From Streptomyces xiaopingdaonensis (GTDB taxonomy: Bacteria > Actinomycetota > Actinomycetes > Streptomycetales > Streptomycetaceae), in NCBI RefSeq assembly GCF_000262345.1, contig NZ_AJTQ01000222.1, positions 1 to 64,000 of the forward strand: DNA of 64,000 nucleotides, in the 5' to 3' direction. Position numbers and translations under genes: made by a program. Below, one piece after another: positions 1 to 7,516 of the stretch (the first letter of the stretch is position 1; each line of letters opens with the position of its first letter). Below the pieces are notes generated by a model. It saw only the letters and a list, made by a program, of their open reading frames with translations, was not told where the DNA came from and searched no databases.

Positions 1-403
1 TGCTGCGCCTGGTGGCGCGGGAGGTCAGCGGGTGGTGCGCGGGAGCCGACGGCGGAGGCCGGCGAAGTGGTGCGCGCGGCAGCAGTCGACGGGCTCGCGC
101 GTCGCCGCGGCGTCGGCTGCGGCGCGGAAGGCGGAGGGCGCGCACCGGTTCCGGAGGGCGCGCGAGGTGTCCGACGGCGCGTGGAGCGGCGCGGTCCGCC
201 GGCGGGGCGCCGGGTGGGGAGCGCGAGTCGGCTCGGGCGGGTACGGCCGGGCGGTTTCGACCATGCGCACGACCGTTCCAAGCCGCCGCGTCCTGGTCAA
301 CGGCCGGGCGTTGCAGGCGTATGCCAGTCGTGCGAAGCACACGCGCCGGCCGATCCGCCGGGTTGTGCGGCGGATCGGCCGGCGCGCGCCGCGTACGCCC
401 CCG
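1..403. other. Gene-free left edge
   Basis: I see no supported gene here. Reading frames are open on both strands, but their translations are Arg/Ala/Gly-rich, lack hydrophobic or conserved blocks and have no convincing ribosome binding site, which is typical of chance frames in very GC-rich DNA. The stretch lies downstream of the leftward gene that ends at 404. Confidence 0.5.
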
Positions 404-907
404 TCAGCGGAGGTGCGGCAGCGTCGGTTGGGTGAGATCGGGCGCGCCGGGATCGGCTTGCGCGCCGGGACGCCCGGCGGTGCCGAGGTGCGGGCCGTCC
501 AACAGCCTTGCCTGCGCGGACGGTTGGGGTGGGTCGTCGCCCGGGCCCGGGAGGGGCGGGCCGTCGGAGTGCGCCTCGGATGCAGGGGGCTCCATCGGTC
601 CTTCGGCGATGCCCGCGAGCATCATCGGTCGGCGGAAGCCGGCGAGCTCCAGCAAGTGCGTGAGCGCGTCGCGGAGTTCGGGCGTGTAGAGCGCGCGTTC
701 CTCGTCCGTCATGGCGAGGTCGACGGACTGGTCGCGCCTGGCGAACGCCGCGTTGACGCCGCTCAGGATCTTCAACAGCAGGTCGAAGGAGGGCGGGTCG
801 AGCCGCTCGGCGAGCTGCCGCAGATACACCTGGGCGCGGTAGTGCGTGTCGGTGGTGCCACGACTCGTCCGGTCTGCCCGCTGGGTCGGGTCTTCTTCCG
901 GAGGCAT
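404..907 (-). CDS. Hypothetical protein, 167 aa
   Basis: I do not recognise the family. The ATG at 907 was chosen because the protein becomes coherent from there (it begins MPPEEDPTQRADR), while the frame upstream reads as antisense noise. Residues about 15-75 look helical and amphipathic, with a conserved-looking core (LAERLDPPSFDLLLKILSG, then MTDEERALYTPELRDAL). The last 80 residues are Pro/Gly/Asp-rich and probably disordered. There is no signal peptide, membrane segment or Cys cluster. The gene is monocistronic with an AT-rich upstream region. It may be a small regulatory or partner protein, but no function can be assigned. Confidence 0.6.
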   Translation of the reverse strand: MPPEEDPTQRADRTSRGTTDTHYRAQVYLRQLAERLDPPSFDLLLKILSGVNAAFARRDQSVDLAMTDEERALYTPELRDALTHLLELAGFRRPMMLAGIAEGPMEPPASEAHSDGPPLPGPGDDPPQPSAQARLLDGPHLGTAGRPGAQADPGAPDLTQPTLPHLR

Positions 908-939
908 GGGCGGAATGATGGCGTATCTGCCGGGTCCCT

Positions 940-985
940 GTGCACTGAATAGCAAAATATTCAACAATGTGAGGGGTCCTTTGTC
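940..985 (-). promoter_or_regulatory. AT-rich promoter island
   Basis: This is a sharp AT-rich patch (about 945-978, including AGCAAAATATTCAACAATG) in otherwise GC-rich DNA, 35-75 bp upstream of the leftward gene starting at 907. It is the most likely promoter of that gene. No confident -35/-10 pair can be fixed by eye. Confidence 0.35.
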
Positions 986-1166
986 CACTCCTCGATCGTG
1001 CGTGATCGGTCGTTGTCTCCACTCTTCCCAGGCGAGGGCGTCGGCCCCGCGCCGACGCGGGGCCGCCGCGGTGCGGCAGCCGCGGTGACAACTCCTCGTA
1101 CCGATGGCGCAGTCGGCCACCCGGCGGCTGCGGTGGGCGCGTACGCACCGCGGCGTCAGCGCCCCG

Positions 1167-1592
1167 CTAGCGCGGCATGCCGTCCCCCGGCGCGAGCAGG
1201 GCGCCGAGCGCCTCGTCCAGCGCCGGTCCGTAGCTCTCGCTGCCGCTCGGCACCGCGCGCAACGTCTCGTCGAGCCACGCGCGCACGGGTGCGGCCGGCG
1301 CCTCCATGAGCGCTTCCCCGTCGGGCGAGGCGAGCGAGAGGAAGACGTGCGCACCGCCGCCCGCCGGCCACAGCCGCACGTCGCCGCGGCCGCTCGGGCG
1401 CTCGACGCCGTCGATGAGCAGGTCCCGCGCGAACGTCCAGTGGACGGGGGTGCCCGAGCCGATGTGGAAGGCCGCGTGGACCGCGTACGGGTCGTCGGGG
1501 TGGTAGGTGAGCCGTGCCGGGACCTGGACACTGCGGTCCTCCGACAGCACCAGACGGAGCTGGAGTTCGCGTTCGATCGGTGCCTTCTGCAT
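1167..1592 (-). CDS. ssgG: SsgA-like sporulation/cell-division protein
   Basis: This is a member of the SsgA-like protein (SALP) family, found only in morphologically complex actinomycetes, where it helps place and complete sporulation septa. The protein has 141 aa, the usual SALP length. It carries the hallmark string DDPYAVHAAFHIGSG, then WTFARDLLIDGV and a GDVRLWP segment, as in SsgB. The start at 1592 follows a GGAAAGGG ribosome binding site. By remembered synteny (RDD genes, pncB and clpS to the right) it corresponds to S. coelicolor SsgG (SCO2924), whose loss makes the cell skip septa and form multi-length spores. The family call is firm; the ssgG assignment rests on gene order. Confidence 0.85.
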   Translation of the reverse strand: MQKAPIERELQLRLVLSEDRSVQVPARLTYHPDDPYAVHAAFHIGSGTPVHWTFARDLLIDGVERPSGRGDVRLWPAGGGAHVFLSLASPDGEALMEAPAAPVRAWLDETLRAVPSGSESYGPALDEALGALLAPGDGMPR

Positions 1593-1897
1593 GGTGTGCG
1601 CCCTTTCCGTTGCCTGCCGTTCTCCTGTCTCGCCACGTCGGCCGGGCGGACGCCGGAACCACCGGATCCCGCGTCCACCGAGCCGCGGCACTGGAGAGAG
1701 CGCCCCGGGCGCCGTTGCTTACACGGGTTCGCCGGCTTTTCTTCGTACGGTCTGCCTTCCGCCCGCGCCGTACGGGGTGTCGGAGGGTTCTGGTACATCT
1801 GGACGGCGTGGTCCGCGGTTGCGCGAGAATGCCTCTGTGGACGCGCCGGACGCTCCACGCAGACACCACGGACGAACAGATACGGGACTCGGACATC
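1593..1897. other. Divergent intergenic region
   Basis: These 305 bp separate the leftward ssgA-like gene from the rightward RDD gene and must carry both promoters. Frames across it are antisense noise. I see no strong inverted repeat and no unambiguous promoter hexamers. Confidence 0.4.
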
Positions 1898-3634
1898 ATG
1901 AGTGCGCCACCCTCAGGTTCCACGAACGGAAGCCCCAGCCCGGGGTTCTACCCGGACCCGTCGATCCCCGGCTACATCCGCTACTGGGACGGTTCGGCCT
2001 GGGTGCCCGGCACCAGCAGGCCCGAGCCGAAGGAGGGCGAGCCCTTCCCCGACCCGCCGTCCGGCGCCCCCGGTCGCCCCGCGGTGCCGGCGCCGCGCGC
2101 GTCGTCCCCGCCCGAGGAGCCGCCCGCGGAAGCGGAGCCGGCCCCCGGCTCCCCGGTGATCGACTGGGACGACCCGGCACGGCTGCACGGCAACAGGCCC
2201 GGCAGCGGGGCCTCTTGGGGTGCCGAACCGTCCGGCTCCGAGCCGTCAGGCGAGGCGCCGCCCAACTCCCCGGCGCTCGAGGTGGGTTCCTCCACGGGAG
2301 CCGCGTCGGACGAGGCGGGCCGACCGGCACCCCCGCCCGAACGCCCCGCCTCCGAACGCGAGTTGCCGGCACCGAGAGGCTCCGAGCCCGCCGACTCGGC
2401 CCCGGCCGCCACCGCCCCGGCCGACGCGCGTCCGCCGGAGCCGCAGGACGCCGCCCCGTCCGCTGCGTCGTCGCCGGGTGACGTCGTCCCGGCTGACGCC
2501 CCCGTGCCGTCGAGCCACACGCCCGGCGATCGAGCACCCTCCGCCGCGCCCGCGCCCCGCGACGCCACCCCAGTCGACGATCCGGCACCGCGGCGCCACG
2601 CTCCCGCCGACCGAGCCCCGACCACCGCACAGGCACCGCGCGACACCACCCCAGCCGACGCACCCCCCACCGACCCCGCCCCCGACCGGGCGACCCCGAA
2701 CGCCGACCCGAGAGCCGGCTGGGGCGGAACCACGAGCGAACCCGCGCCCCAACGCACCGGCACCGAGGGCACGTCGACGCCCCCGAGCCGCGGCGAGCAG
2801 CCCCCGGTGCCGGAGGACCACACCGTCACCCTCGGCCCCGTCGCCCCCGGCAAAGGCGTGGGCAGGAAGCCGGCGGCGGAGAACACCGTCGGCCTCCGCC
2901 GCACCCCGGAGCAGCACGCGCCCGCACCGCACCCGGGCGCCCACGCCCCCGAGGGCGCCCTGCCGACCGCACCCGGCGGCGTACCGGTCCGGGCCGCCGC
3001 CCCGCACGCGGCCGGCCTGCCCGGCGCCCCCGCCCAGGGCGCTCCGCCCACCTGGGGTGCTCCGTCGAGCGGTCTCCCCGGCGACCCCGGGGAACAGGTG
3101 ACGCCCTGGCGGCCCCCGGTGGTGAACCCGTTCGAGTCCGCACTCCGGACGACCCGCCCCGCGGGGCTCGGGCGTCGGCTGGCGGCGCGCGTCGTCGACC
3201 TGGTGCCGTCGCTCGCCGTCGCGGCCGGCGGTGTCCTCCTCTTCCTCGAACCCGCCCGCGACCACATCCAGGGCAAGATCGACGCCGTCGAGCAGGAGGG
3301 CGTCACCAAGCAGGTCTGGCTCCTCGACGCGACGACGGGCCTCTACCTCGCGCTCGTCCTCGCCGCGCTGCTCGTGCTGGGGCTCCTCTGGGAGGTCCTG
3401 CCGACGGTCCGCTGGGGACGCACGCCGGGGAAGAAGCTCTTCGGCGTGCGGGTCCTCGACGTGGAGCGGCAGGACCCGCCGCGCTTCGGCGCCGCGCTCG
3501 TGCGCTGGTTGGCCTACGGGGCGTCGGGTCTGCTCGTCGTCGGCGTCGTCAACCTGGCGTGGTGCCTCTTCGACCGGCCGTGGCGCCAGTGCTGGCACGA
3601 CAAGCTCGCCCGCACCTTCGTCGGCAGGCCGTGA
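1898..3634 (+). CDS. DUF2510/RDD-family membrane protein with long disordered linker
   Basis: The protein has 578 aa in three parts. Residues about 8-40 (PGFYPDPSIPGYIRYWDGS) form a DUF2510 module, a small Trp-containing domain common at the N-termini of actinobacterial membrane proteins. Residues about 45-405 are a very long Pro/Ala/Asp-rich, repetitive and probably disordered region. Residues about 415-575 form an RDD domain (TTRPAGLGRRLAARVVDL, then WGRTPGKKLFGVRVLD and the closing RQCWHDKLARTFV) with three predicted membrane segments. RDD domains occur in Na+/H+ antiporters and in many uncharacterised membrane proteins. A second, shorter RDD gene follows 67 bp downstream, probably in the same operon. 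The ATG at 1898 begins the DUF2510 module directly. Confidence 0.8.
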   Translation: MSAPPSGSTNGSPSPGFYPDPSIPGYIRYWDGSAWVPGTSRPEPKEGEPFPDPPSGAPGRPAVPAPRASSPPEEPPAEAEPAPGSPVIDWDDPARLHGNRPGSGASWGAEPSGSEPSGEAPPNSPALEVGSSTGAASDEAGRPAPPPERPASERELPAPRGSEPADSAPAATAPADARPPEPQDAAPSAASSPGDVVPADAPVPSSHTPGDRAPSAAPAPRDATPVDDPAPRRHAPADRAPTTAQAPRDTTPADAPPTDPAPDRATPNADPRAGWGGTTSEPAPQRTGTEGTSTPPSRGEQPPVPEDHTVTLGPVAPGKGVGRKPAAENTVGLRRTPEQHAPAPHPGAHAPEGALPTAPGGVPVRAAAPHAAGLPGAPAQGAPPTWGAPSSGLPGDPGEQVTPWRPPVVNPFESALRTTRPAGLGRRLAARVVDLVPSLAVAAGGVLLFLEPARDHIQGKIDAVEQEGVTKQVWLLDATTGLYLALVLAALLVLGLLWEVLPTVRWGRTPGKKLFGVRVLDVERQDPPRFGAALVRWLAYGASGLLVVGVVNLAWCLFDRPWRQCWHDKLARTFVGRP

Positions 3635-3701
3635 CGCCGGCGCTCCCTCCGACGGCCCCACGCCGGATGCGCCGCGCCCGCCGCGGCGTTCCACTCGGGG
3701 C

Positions 3702-4370
3702 ATGAGCGAGCAGAACCGCCCGGACGACCCGTACCGCCCTCCAGATCCCCCGAGCGGCGGCCACCCGCCGCCCGGCGGCGGCTCCCCGTACGGCAATCCG
3801 CCGCCTCCGCCCGACCAGGGCGCCGGAGGGCCACCGCAGTACGGAGCCGGCGGGGGCTACGGCCAAGGGCCGTACTCCGGCGGCCCGTACGAGGCACGGC
3901 AGGACCCGCTCGCCGGCATGCCGCCGCTCGCCAACCGCGGCAAGCGCCTGCTGGCGCGGATCATCGACGCGTTCGTCGTGGGCATCCCGGTGGGGATCGT
4001 GATGAGCCTCGCGGTCGGGTTCGACCGGGGCGGCAACGATGTCTCGGCGGCGCAGAACGGCCAGGGCTACTGGCAGCAGGGCGTCTACCTGCTCGTCTAC
4101 CTCGTCTACGAAGGGCTGATGCTCAGCCACGGCGGGCAGACGGTGGGGAAGAAGCTGATGCGCATCCGCGTCGCCATGCTCTCCAACGGCGCGGTGCCGC
4201 ACGGCACTCCGGCCTGGTTCCGGGCCGGCATCTACTCGCTTCCGGTCGTCGTCCCCTGCCTCGGCTTCCTCTTCTGGCTCCTCAACGTCCTCTTCTGCAC
4301 CTGGGACAGGCCGTACCACCAGTGCCTCCACGACAAGGGCGCGCGGACCGTGGTGGTGGAGACGGACTGA
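3702..4370 (+). CDS. RDD-family membrane protein
   Basis: The protein has 222 aa. The first 75 residues are Pro/Gly/Tyr-rich (blocks such as GGYGQGPYSGG). They are followed by an RDD domain beginning LANRGKRLLARIIDAFVVG, with the conserved GGQTVGKKLMRIRV block and a terminal YHQCLHDKGARTVVV. Three hydrophobic segments are predicted. The ending is closely related to that of the gene just upstream (WRQCWHDKLARTFV), so the two are probably paralogues from an old duplication, and spacing suggests co-transcription. The role is unknown; some RDD proteins act in ion exchange. Confidence 0.8.
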   Translation: MSEQNRPDDPYRPPDPPSGGHPPPGGGSPYGNPPPPPDQGAGGPPQYGAGGGYGQGPYSGGPYEARQDPLAGMPPLANRGKRLLARIIDAFVVGIPVGIVMSLAVGFDRGGNDVSAAQNGQGYWQQGVYLLVYLVYEGLMLSHGGQTVGKKLMRIRVAMLSNGAVPHGTPAWFRAGIYSLPVVVPCLGFLFWLLNVLFCTWDRPYHQCLHDKGARTVVVETD

Positions 4371-4397
4371 CCGGGGCACCGGCGGAGTCGGGCAGCG

Positions 4398-5837
4398 TCA
4401 CACTCGTACGGGCACGTCGGCGGCGGCCATCGCCAATAGCGTCTCGCCGAGGACGTGCTGGAGGCTCGCCATTGTGGCGCGAGCCTGCGGGGTGTCCGCG
4501 TAGATGGAGTCGATGTGCAGGCCCTCGGCGTCGCGGACGAACCAGGAGTTGGTGCCGTTGGTCGCCGAGGACCACACGTGCAGTACGGGCTTCCAGCGCG
4601 GGTGGTGCTCGCTTCCGGGGCCCTTCCGGGTGTCGATGTAGCTGAAGAAGTTGACGGGGAACGGCCAGGAGCGAGCGGTGAAATGCTGCGGCGCCAGCAG
4701 CTCCCACGCCCGTACGAACGGTACTTGGAGGTTCTCCGTCGTCGCCGTGAACGACTCCCTGACGTCGCCGAGGAGCCGTGCGAGGTCGGAGAGGTCGGGC
4801 CCGTGCGGGAAGGAGGGGAAACCCGCCACGGGGAACTCGATGGGGAGCGTGTTCACGTACCAGCCCAGCGAGTTGCGGAGGGCACCCCCGCCCCGCTCGC
4901 TCACCGGCATCAGCGCGCGGTAGGTCTCCGGCCCTCCGAGGTCCCGCAGCGAGACCGCGACCCCCGCGAGCAGCCCCATGAACATCCGGCCGCCCGCCTC
5001 GCGGCAGCGCAGGTCGAGCGCTTCGGTGTCGCGCGCGCCGAGGAGCAGCGCCGACTCGTGGACGGGCGGGTACATCAGCTCCGGGTCGACGCCGAGGTCG
5101 AGCGGGAAGCGCGGGAAGAAACCGCCCCCGCGTTCGGCGAAGGACCGCCATCCGTCGAGGCACGGGTCCTCGATGCGCAACGAGGCGAACCTGCGTCGCT
5201 GTTCGTGCGCGAACTCCGCGTAGCTGCCGACCTCGGGGAGGTGCGGCTCCTCGCCGCGGTGCAGGGAGGCGTAAACGACCTGGATCTCGTGGACGACGTT
5301 GAGCATCGAGATGCCGTCGGCGACGATGTGGTCGAAGGCGAGGTAGACCGTCGTCGGCCCGCCCTCGCGCACCACGGCGCCCATCGTGTACAGCGGCCAG
5401 ACGAGGGCGTCCGTCTCCTGCCGGAAGCTTTCGGACAGGAAGGCGCGCAGCTCCTCCTGCGAGCCGAACTCACCGACGTCCTCCGCCTCCAGGCGCACCT
5501 CGTCCACCGGGTACGTCGCAGCGGAGAGGTCGCCCGCGAGACGCCGGAACTCGCACCGCAGCACCTCGTGCCGCCGGGCCAGGGAGAGGAACGACGACTC
5601 CAGTGCGGCGTGGTCGAGTTGTCCCTCGATCTCGAACGTCAAAGCGAGCCAGCTTGCGAACGGCTCCCCTGCGCGGCGCGACTCCTCGATCGTCGAGAAG
5701 TGCTTGACCTGGTTGAACGATGCCTGTCTGCGCTCCGCACCGCCCTCGCATGCGTGCTCGGCCGCCGTCGACGCCAGCCGCCAGCGGATCACCCGCCCCG
5801 GCTCGACGTCGAGCCTGTCCAACGCGAACTGCCGCAT
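4398..5837 (-). CDS. Stand-alone condensation-domain protein
   Basis: The protein has 479 aa, the length of one NRPS condensation domain, with no adenylation or carrier domain attached. The acyl-transfer motif HHxxxDG appears as DHIVADG at residues 169-175: the catalytic second His (about 170) and the DG are kept, while the first His is Asp. A C-terminal bridge region contains PFPVNFFSYIDTRKG. The ATG at 5837 follows GAGGGACGGT. Such free-standing enzymes join acyl groups to amines or alcohols or act in trans on carrier proteins (PapA-like, VibH-like). No NRPS or PKS gene is in the window, so the donor and acceptor are unknown. It is convergent with the RDD gene. Confidence 0.75.
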   Translation of the reverse strand: MRQFALDRLDVEPGRVIRWRLASTAAEHACEGGAERRQASFNQVKHFSTIEESRRAGEPFASWLALTFEIEGQLDHAALESSFLSLARRHEVLRCEFRRLAGDLSAATYPVDEVRLEAEDVGEFGSQEELRAFLSESFRQETDALVWPLYTMGAVVREGGPTTVYLAFDHIVADGISMLNVVHEIQVVYASLHRGEEPHLPEVGSYAEFAHEQRRRFASLRIEDPCLDGWRSFAERGGGFFPRFPLDLGVDPELMYPPVHESALLLGARDTEALDLRCREAGGRMFMGLLAGVAVSLRDLGGPETYRALMPVSERGGGALRNSLGWYVNTLPIEFPVAGFPSFPHGPDLSDLARLLGDVRESFTATTENLQVPFVRAWELLAPQHFTARSWPFPVNFFSYIDTRKGPGSEHHPRWKPVLHVWSSATNGTNSWFVRDAEGLHIDSIYADTPQARATMASLQHVLGETLLAMAAADVPVRV

Positions 5838-5999
5838 ACCGTCCCTCTTCCGCACCTGCTGACCCTGACTTCCCCGGCACAACGAGCGAGCCGCGGGAGG
5901 GCAACGTGCGGTGCGGTGGCGGGGTTTGGCCGTACGGAGGCCGCCGCGCCGCCGTTGTCCGTGCGGCGGGGCGGGCCCGCTCGGGGACGGCGGGCCAGG

Positions 6000-6221
6000 T
6001 CAGCCGGTGCCGTTGTGGCGGTAGGTGCGGACGCGTTCGGTGGGGCGGAGGAGGTGGAGGCGTCCGTCGTCGAGGTGGAGGACTCGCCCGTGTCCGGTGG
6101 TGCCGGGCGTGTAGAGCTCGACGATGGTGGCCCAGCGTCCGCCGTGCAGGACGCGGTCACCGCGGCGGAGGTCGAACGGGCCGTTCGCATGGGGGAGTTC
6201 GTACCAGCCGGTGCGGGTCAT
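6000..6221 (-). CDS. Small hypothetical protein, cassette copy A1
   Basis: The protein has 73 aa and begins MTRTGWYELP, with a body containing GPFDLRRGDRVLHGGRWATI and GRVLHLDDGRLHLLRP. It is rich in beta-prone residues and resembles a small SH3-like barrel, but I do not recognise a named family. A close paralogue lies at 6547-6768; the two share most residues across their whole length. Each is preceded 10 bp upstream by the end of a second small gene, so a two-gene cassette has been duplicated. It belongs to the small-gene cluster beside the whiJ-type regulator. Confidence 0.6.
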   Translation of the reverse strand: MTRTGWYELPHANGPFDLRRGDRVLHGGRWATIVELYTPGTTGHGRVLHLDDGRLHLLRPTERVRTYRHNGTG

Positions 6222-6231
6222 GGTGGGGTTC

Positions 6232-6360
6232 CTAGAGGTAGGTCTTCACGTGGAAGTCGGTGCAACGCTTGCCGTCGGGGAGCGCGGTCCGGTACGGGCA
6301 GGCCCCTCTTTGGGTTTCGGCGGCGGATTCGCTTTTCTTGAGCGGAGGATGGCGCCCGCG
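6232..6360 (-). pseudogene. Decayed copy of the small CxxC protein (cassette copy B1)
   Basis: The last 22 codons read CPYRTALPDGKRCTDFHVKT then YL and a stop, clearly matching the intact copy at 6777-6896 (CRHRTLTPDGKRCADCHAKI, YL). The second Cys of the CxxC pair is Phe here. Upstream, the Pro/Lys-rich segment that matches the other copy (PPPKPKEGP) is in a different frame, implying a one-base frameshift near 6300-6315. No start codon with a ribosome binding site is visible. I take it to be a broken duplicate. Confidence 0.55.
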
Positions 6361-6546
6361 CCGGGATCGGTGACCCCGGGGGCTGCGATGGTCTCGTGGC
6401 TGGTATTTCCGTGTCGGACTCGCGTGCGTGAGCGAGGGGTTCGCGCACGGCGAGGTGCGCGGGCTCGGACGCGGCACCTCGAGGTTTCTTCCGTGCGGAG
6501 GTGTCCGCTCGGGCCCGGGACGGGGGCACCGGGGCCGAGCGGGGTC

Positions 6547-6768
6547 TCATCCGCGGGGTGTGCGGCGGTGGACGCGTACGCGTTCGGGTGGGCGGAGGAG
6601 TTGGAGGCGTCCGGTGTCGAGGTGGAGGACTCTGCCGCGGCCTGAACTGCCGGGGGAGTAGAGGTCGACGATGGTGGCCCAACGCTCTCCGTGCAGGACG
6701 CGGTCGCCGCGCTTGAGGTCGAACGGGCCGAGACCGCCGGGGAGTTCGTACCAGCCGGTGCGGATCAT
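6547..6768 (-). CDS. Small hypothetical protein, cassette copy A2
   Basis: The protein has 73 aa, begins MIRTGWYELPGGLGPFDLKR and continues with GDRVLHGERWATIVDLYSPG. It is the paralogue of the protein encoded at 6000-6221. The ATG at 6768 lies 8 bp after the stop of the upstream 39-codon gene, whose end (CTAGGAACC) may supply the ribosome binding site. No signal peptide or membrane segment is present. It is probably co-transcribed leftward with the three small genes ending at 7316. Function is unknown. Confidence 0.6.
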   Translation of the reverse strand: MIRTGWYELPGGLGPFDLKRGDRVLHGERWATIVDLYSPGSSGRGRVLHLDTGRLQLLRPPERVRVHRRTPRG

Positions 6769-6776
6769 GGGGGTTC

Positions 6777-6896
6777 CTAGAGGTAGATCTTGGCATGGCA
6801 GTCGGCACACCGCTTGCCGTCGGGGGTGAGGGTGCGGTGTCGGCAGGGCTGCTCCTGCGGCTGCGGTTTCGGTTGCGGCTGTCGTTCTTCGAGCAC
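6777..6896 (-). CDS. 39-aa zinc-ribbon-like peptide (cassette copy B2)
   Basis: A short frame starts with GTG at 6896, one base after the stop of the membrane peptide at 6898. It encodes VLEERQPQPKPQPQEQPCRH, RTLTPDGKRCADCHAKIYL. The first half is Gln/Pro/Lys-rich and the second half has Cys/His pairs (CRH and CADCH) able to bind a metal. It sits between the 42-aa membrane peptide and the 73-aa protein with almost no spacing, so it is probably translationally coupled. A degenerate copy is at 6232-6360. The start codon is uncertain. Confidence 0.45.
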   Translation of the reverse strand: MLEERQPQPKPQPQEQPCRHRTLTPDGKRCADCHAKIYL

Positions 6897-6897
6897 G

Positions 6898-7026
6898 TCA
6901 CGCTCCCGGACGGGTGAGCCAGGCGGCGCACAGCACGAAGCCGATGCCCGCGGTGATCGAGAAGAGGAGGAGGGGGCCTGCCCAGGCTCCGAGTCGGTGA
7001 CGGGCGGCGTGCGCGGGGCGGGTCAC
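6898..7026 (-). CDS. 42-aa single-pass membrane peptide
   Basis: The GTG start at 7026 overlaps the stop of the upstream gene in a GTGA arrangement, which implies translational coupling. The peptide has a basic N-terminus (VTRPAHAARHRLGAWAG) and one transmembrane stretch (LLLFSITAGIGFVLCAAWL). It is a small membrane protein of unknown function in a leftward run of four small genes. Confidence 0.5.
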   Translation of the reverse strand: MTRPAHAARHRLGAWAGPLLLFSITAGIGFVLCAAWLTRPGA

Positions 7027-7316
7027 AGCCACCGTCCCGGGATTGCGCGGTAGGGGAGCGTGACGTGCTCGCTGTACGTCAAGTGCCCGGGCTGCGAGTG
7101 GAGATGAGCAGCCACCCAGCCGTGCGCCTTCTCGGCGTCGGTGCTCGTCGGGCCGCTCTTGGAGCACACTCCGCACTGCATCGCGTAGACGCGGGGCTCG
7201 GCTTCCGGGGCGGTGTCCGGCGTGACGGTGTACTCGCGGAAGCGGAACCGCCGCTTGGTGCGGGGAAGTTGGCAGGCGGTGTTGGGGCTCGGTTCTTCCT
7301 TCGGTTGTACAGGCAT
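7023..7316 (-). CDS. Small hypothetical protein with CxxC motif
   Basis: The protein has 97 aa and starts at the ATG at 7316 (MPVQPKEEPSPNTACQLPRT). The core reads RFREYTVTPDTAPEAEPRVY, then AMQCGVCSKSG and GWVAAHLHSQPGHLTYSEHV, so it has a CxxC pair followed by His residues, suggestive of a zinc-binding fold. It resembles a Streptomyces family that I recall being labelled DUF7848, usually found beside whiJ-type regulators. It is the first gene of the leftward small-gene cluster and diverges from the HTH regulator at 7517. Function is unknown. Confidence 0.6.
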   Translation of the reverse strand: MPVQPKEEPSPNTACQLPRTKRRFRFREYTVTPDTAPEAEPRVYAMQCGVCSKSGPTSTDAEKAHGWVAAHLHSQPGHLTYSEHVTLPYRAIPGRWL

Positions 7317-7351
7317 GGCGCACACCTCCGACTTGGAACAGGGGTTGGTCG

Positions 7352-7485
7352 CTGCAAACTGATGTGCCGTCAACCACGCCTTATAAGCACGGAGTTGCAG
7401 CAAGTCGGGAACTGGCAGCAGTCTGCAACGCTCCCGCGGTGGATCGCAATGCCACTAACGAGTGCAATTGCTCGTGGAGTTGCGA
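7352..7485. promoter_or_regulatory. Cluster of TTGC/GCAA inverted half-sites
   Basis: The divergent region between the leftward small-gene cluster and the rightward HTH regulator contains CTGCAA (7352-7357), TTGCAG (7395-7400), CTGCAA (7423-7428), TCGCAA (7444-7449), the palindrome GCAATTGC (7464-7471) and TTGCGA (7480-7485). Two inverted pairs are nested: TTGCAG/CTGCAA, and TCGCAA/TTGCGA centred near 7464. This looks like a multi-site operator for the adjacent HTH protein and would overlap both promoters. Confidence 0.5.
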
Positions 7486-7516
7486 TGCCGATGCTGAAGC
7501 CGCCAGACTTGCGGAT

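Noticed and set aside
1..403. Protein-coding gene at the left edge
   Set aside because: Overlapping frames on both strands are of low-complexity Arg/Gly composition with no start signals.
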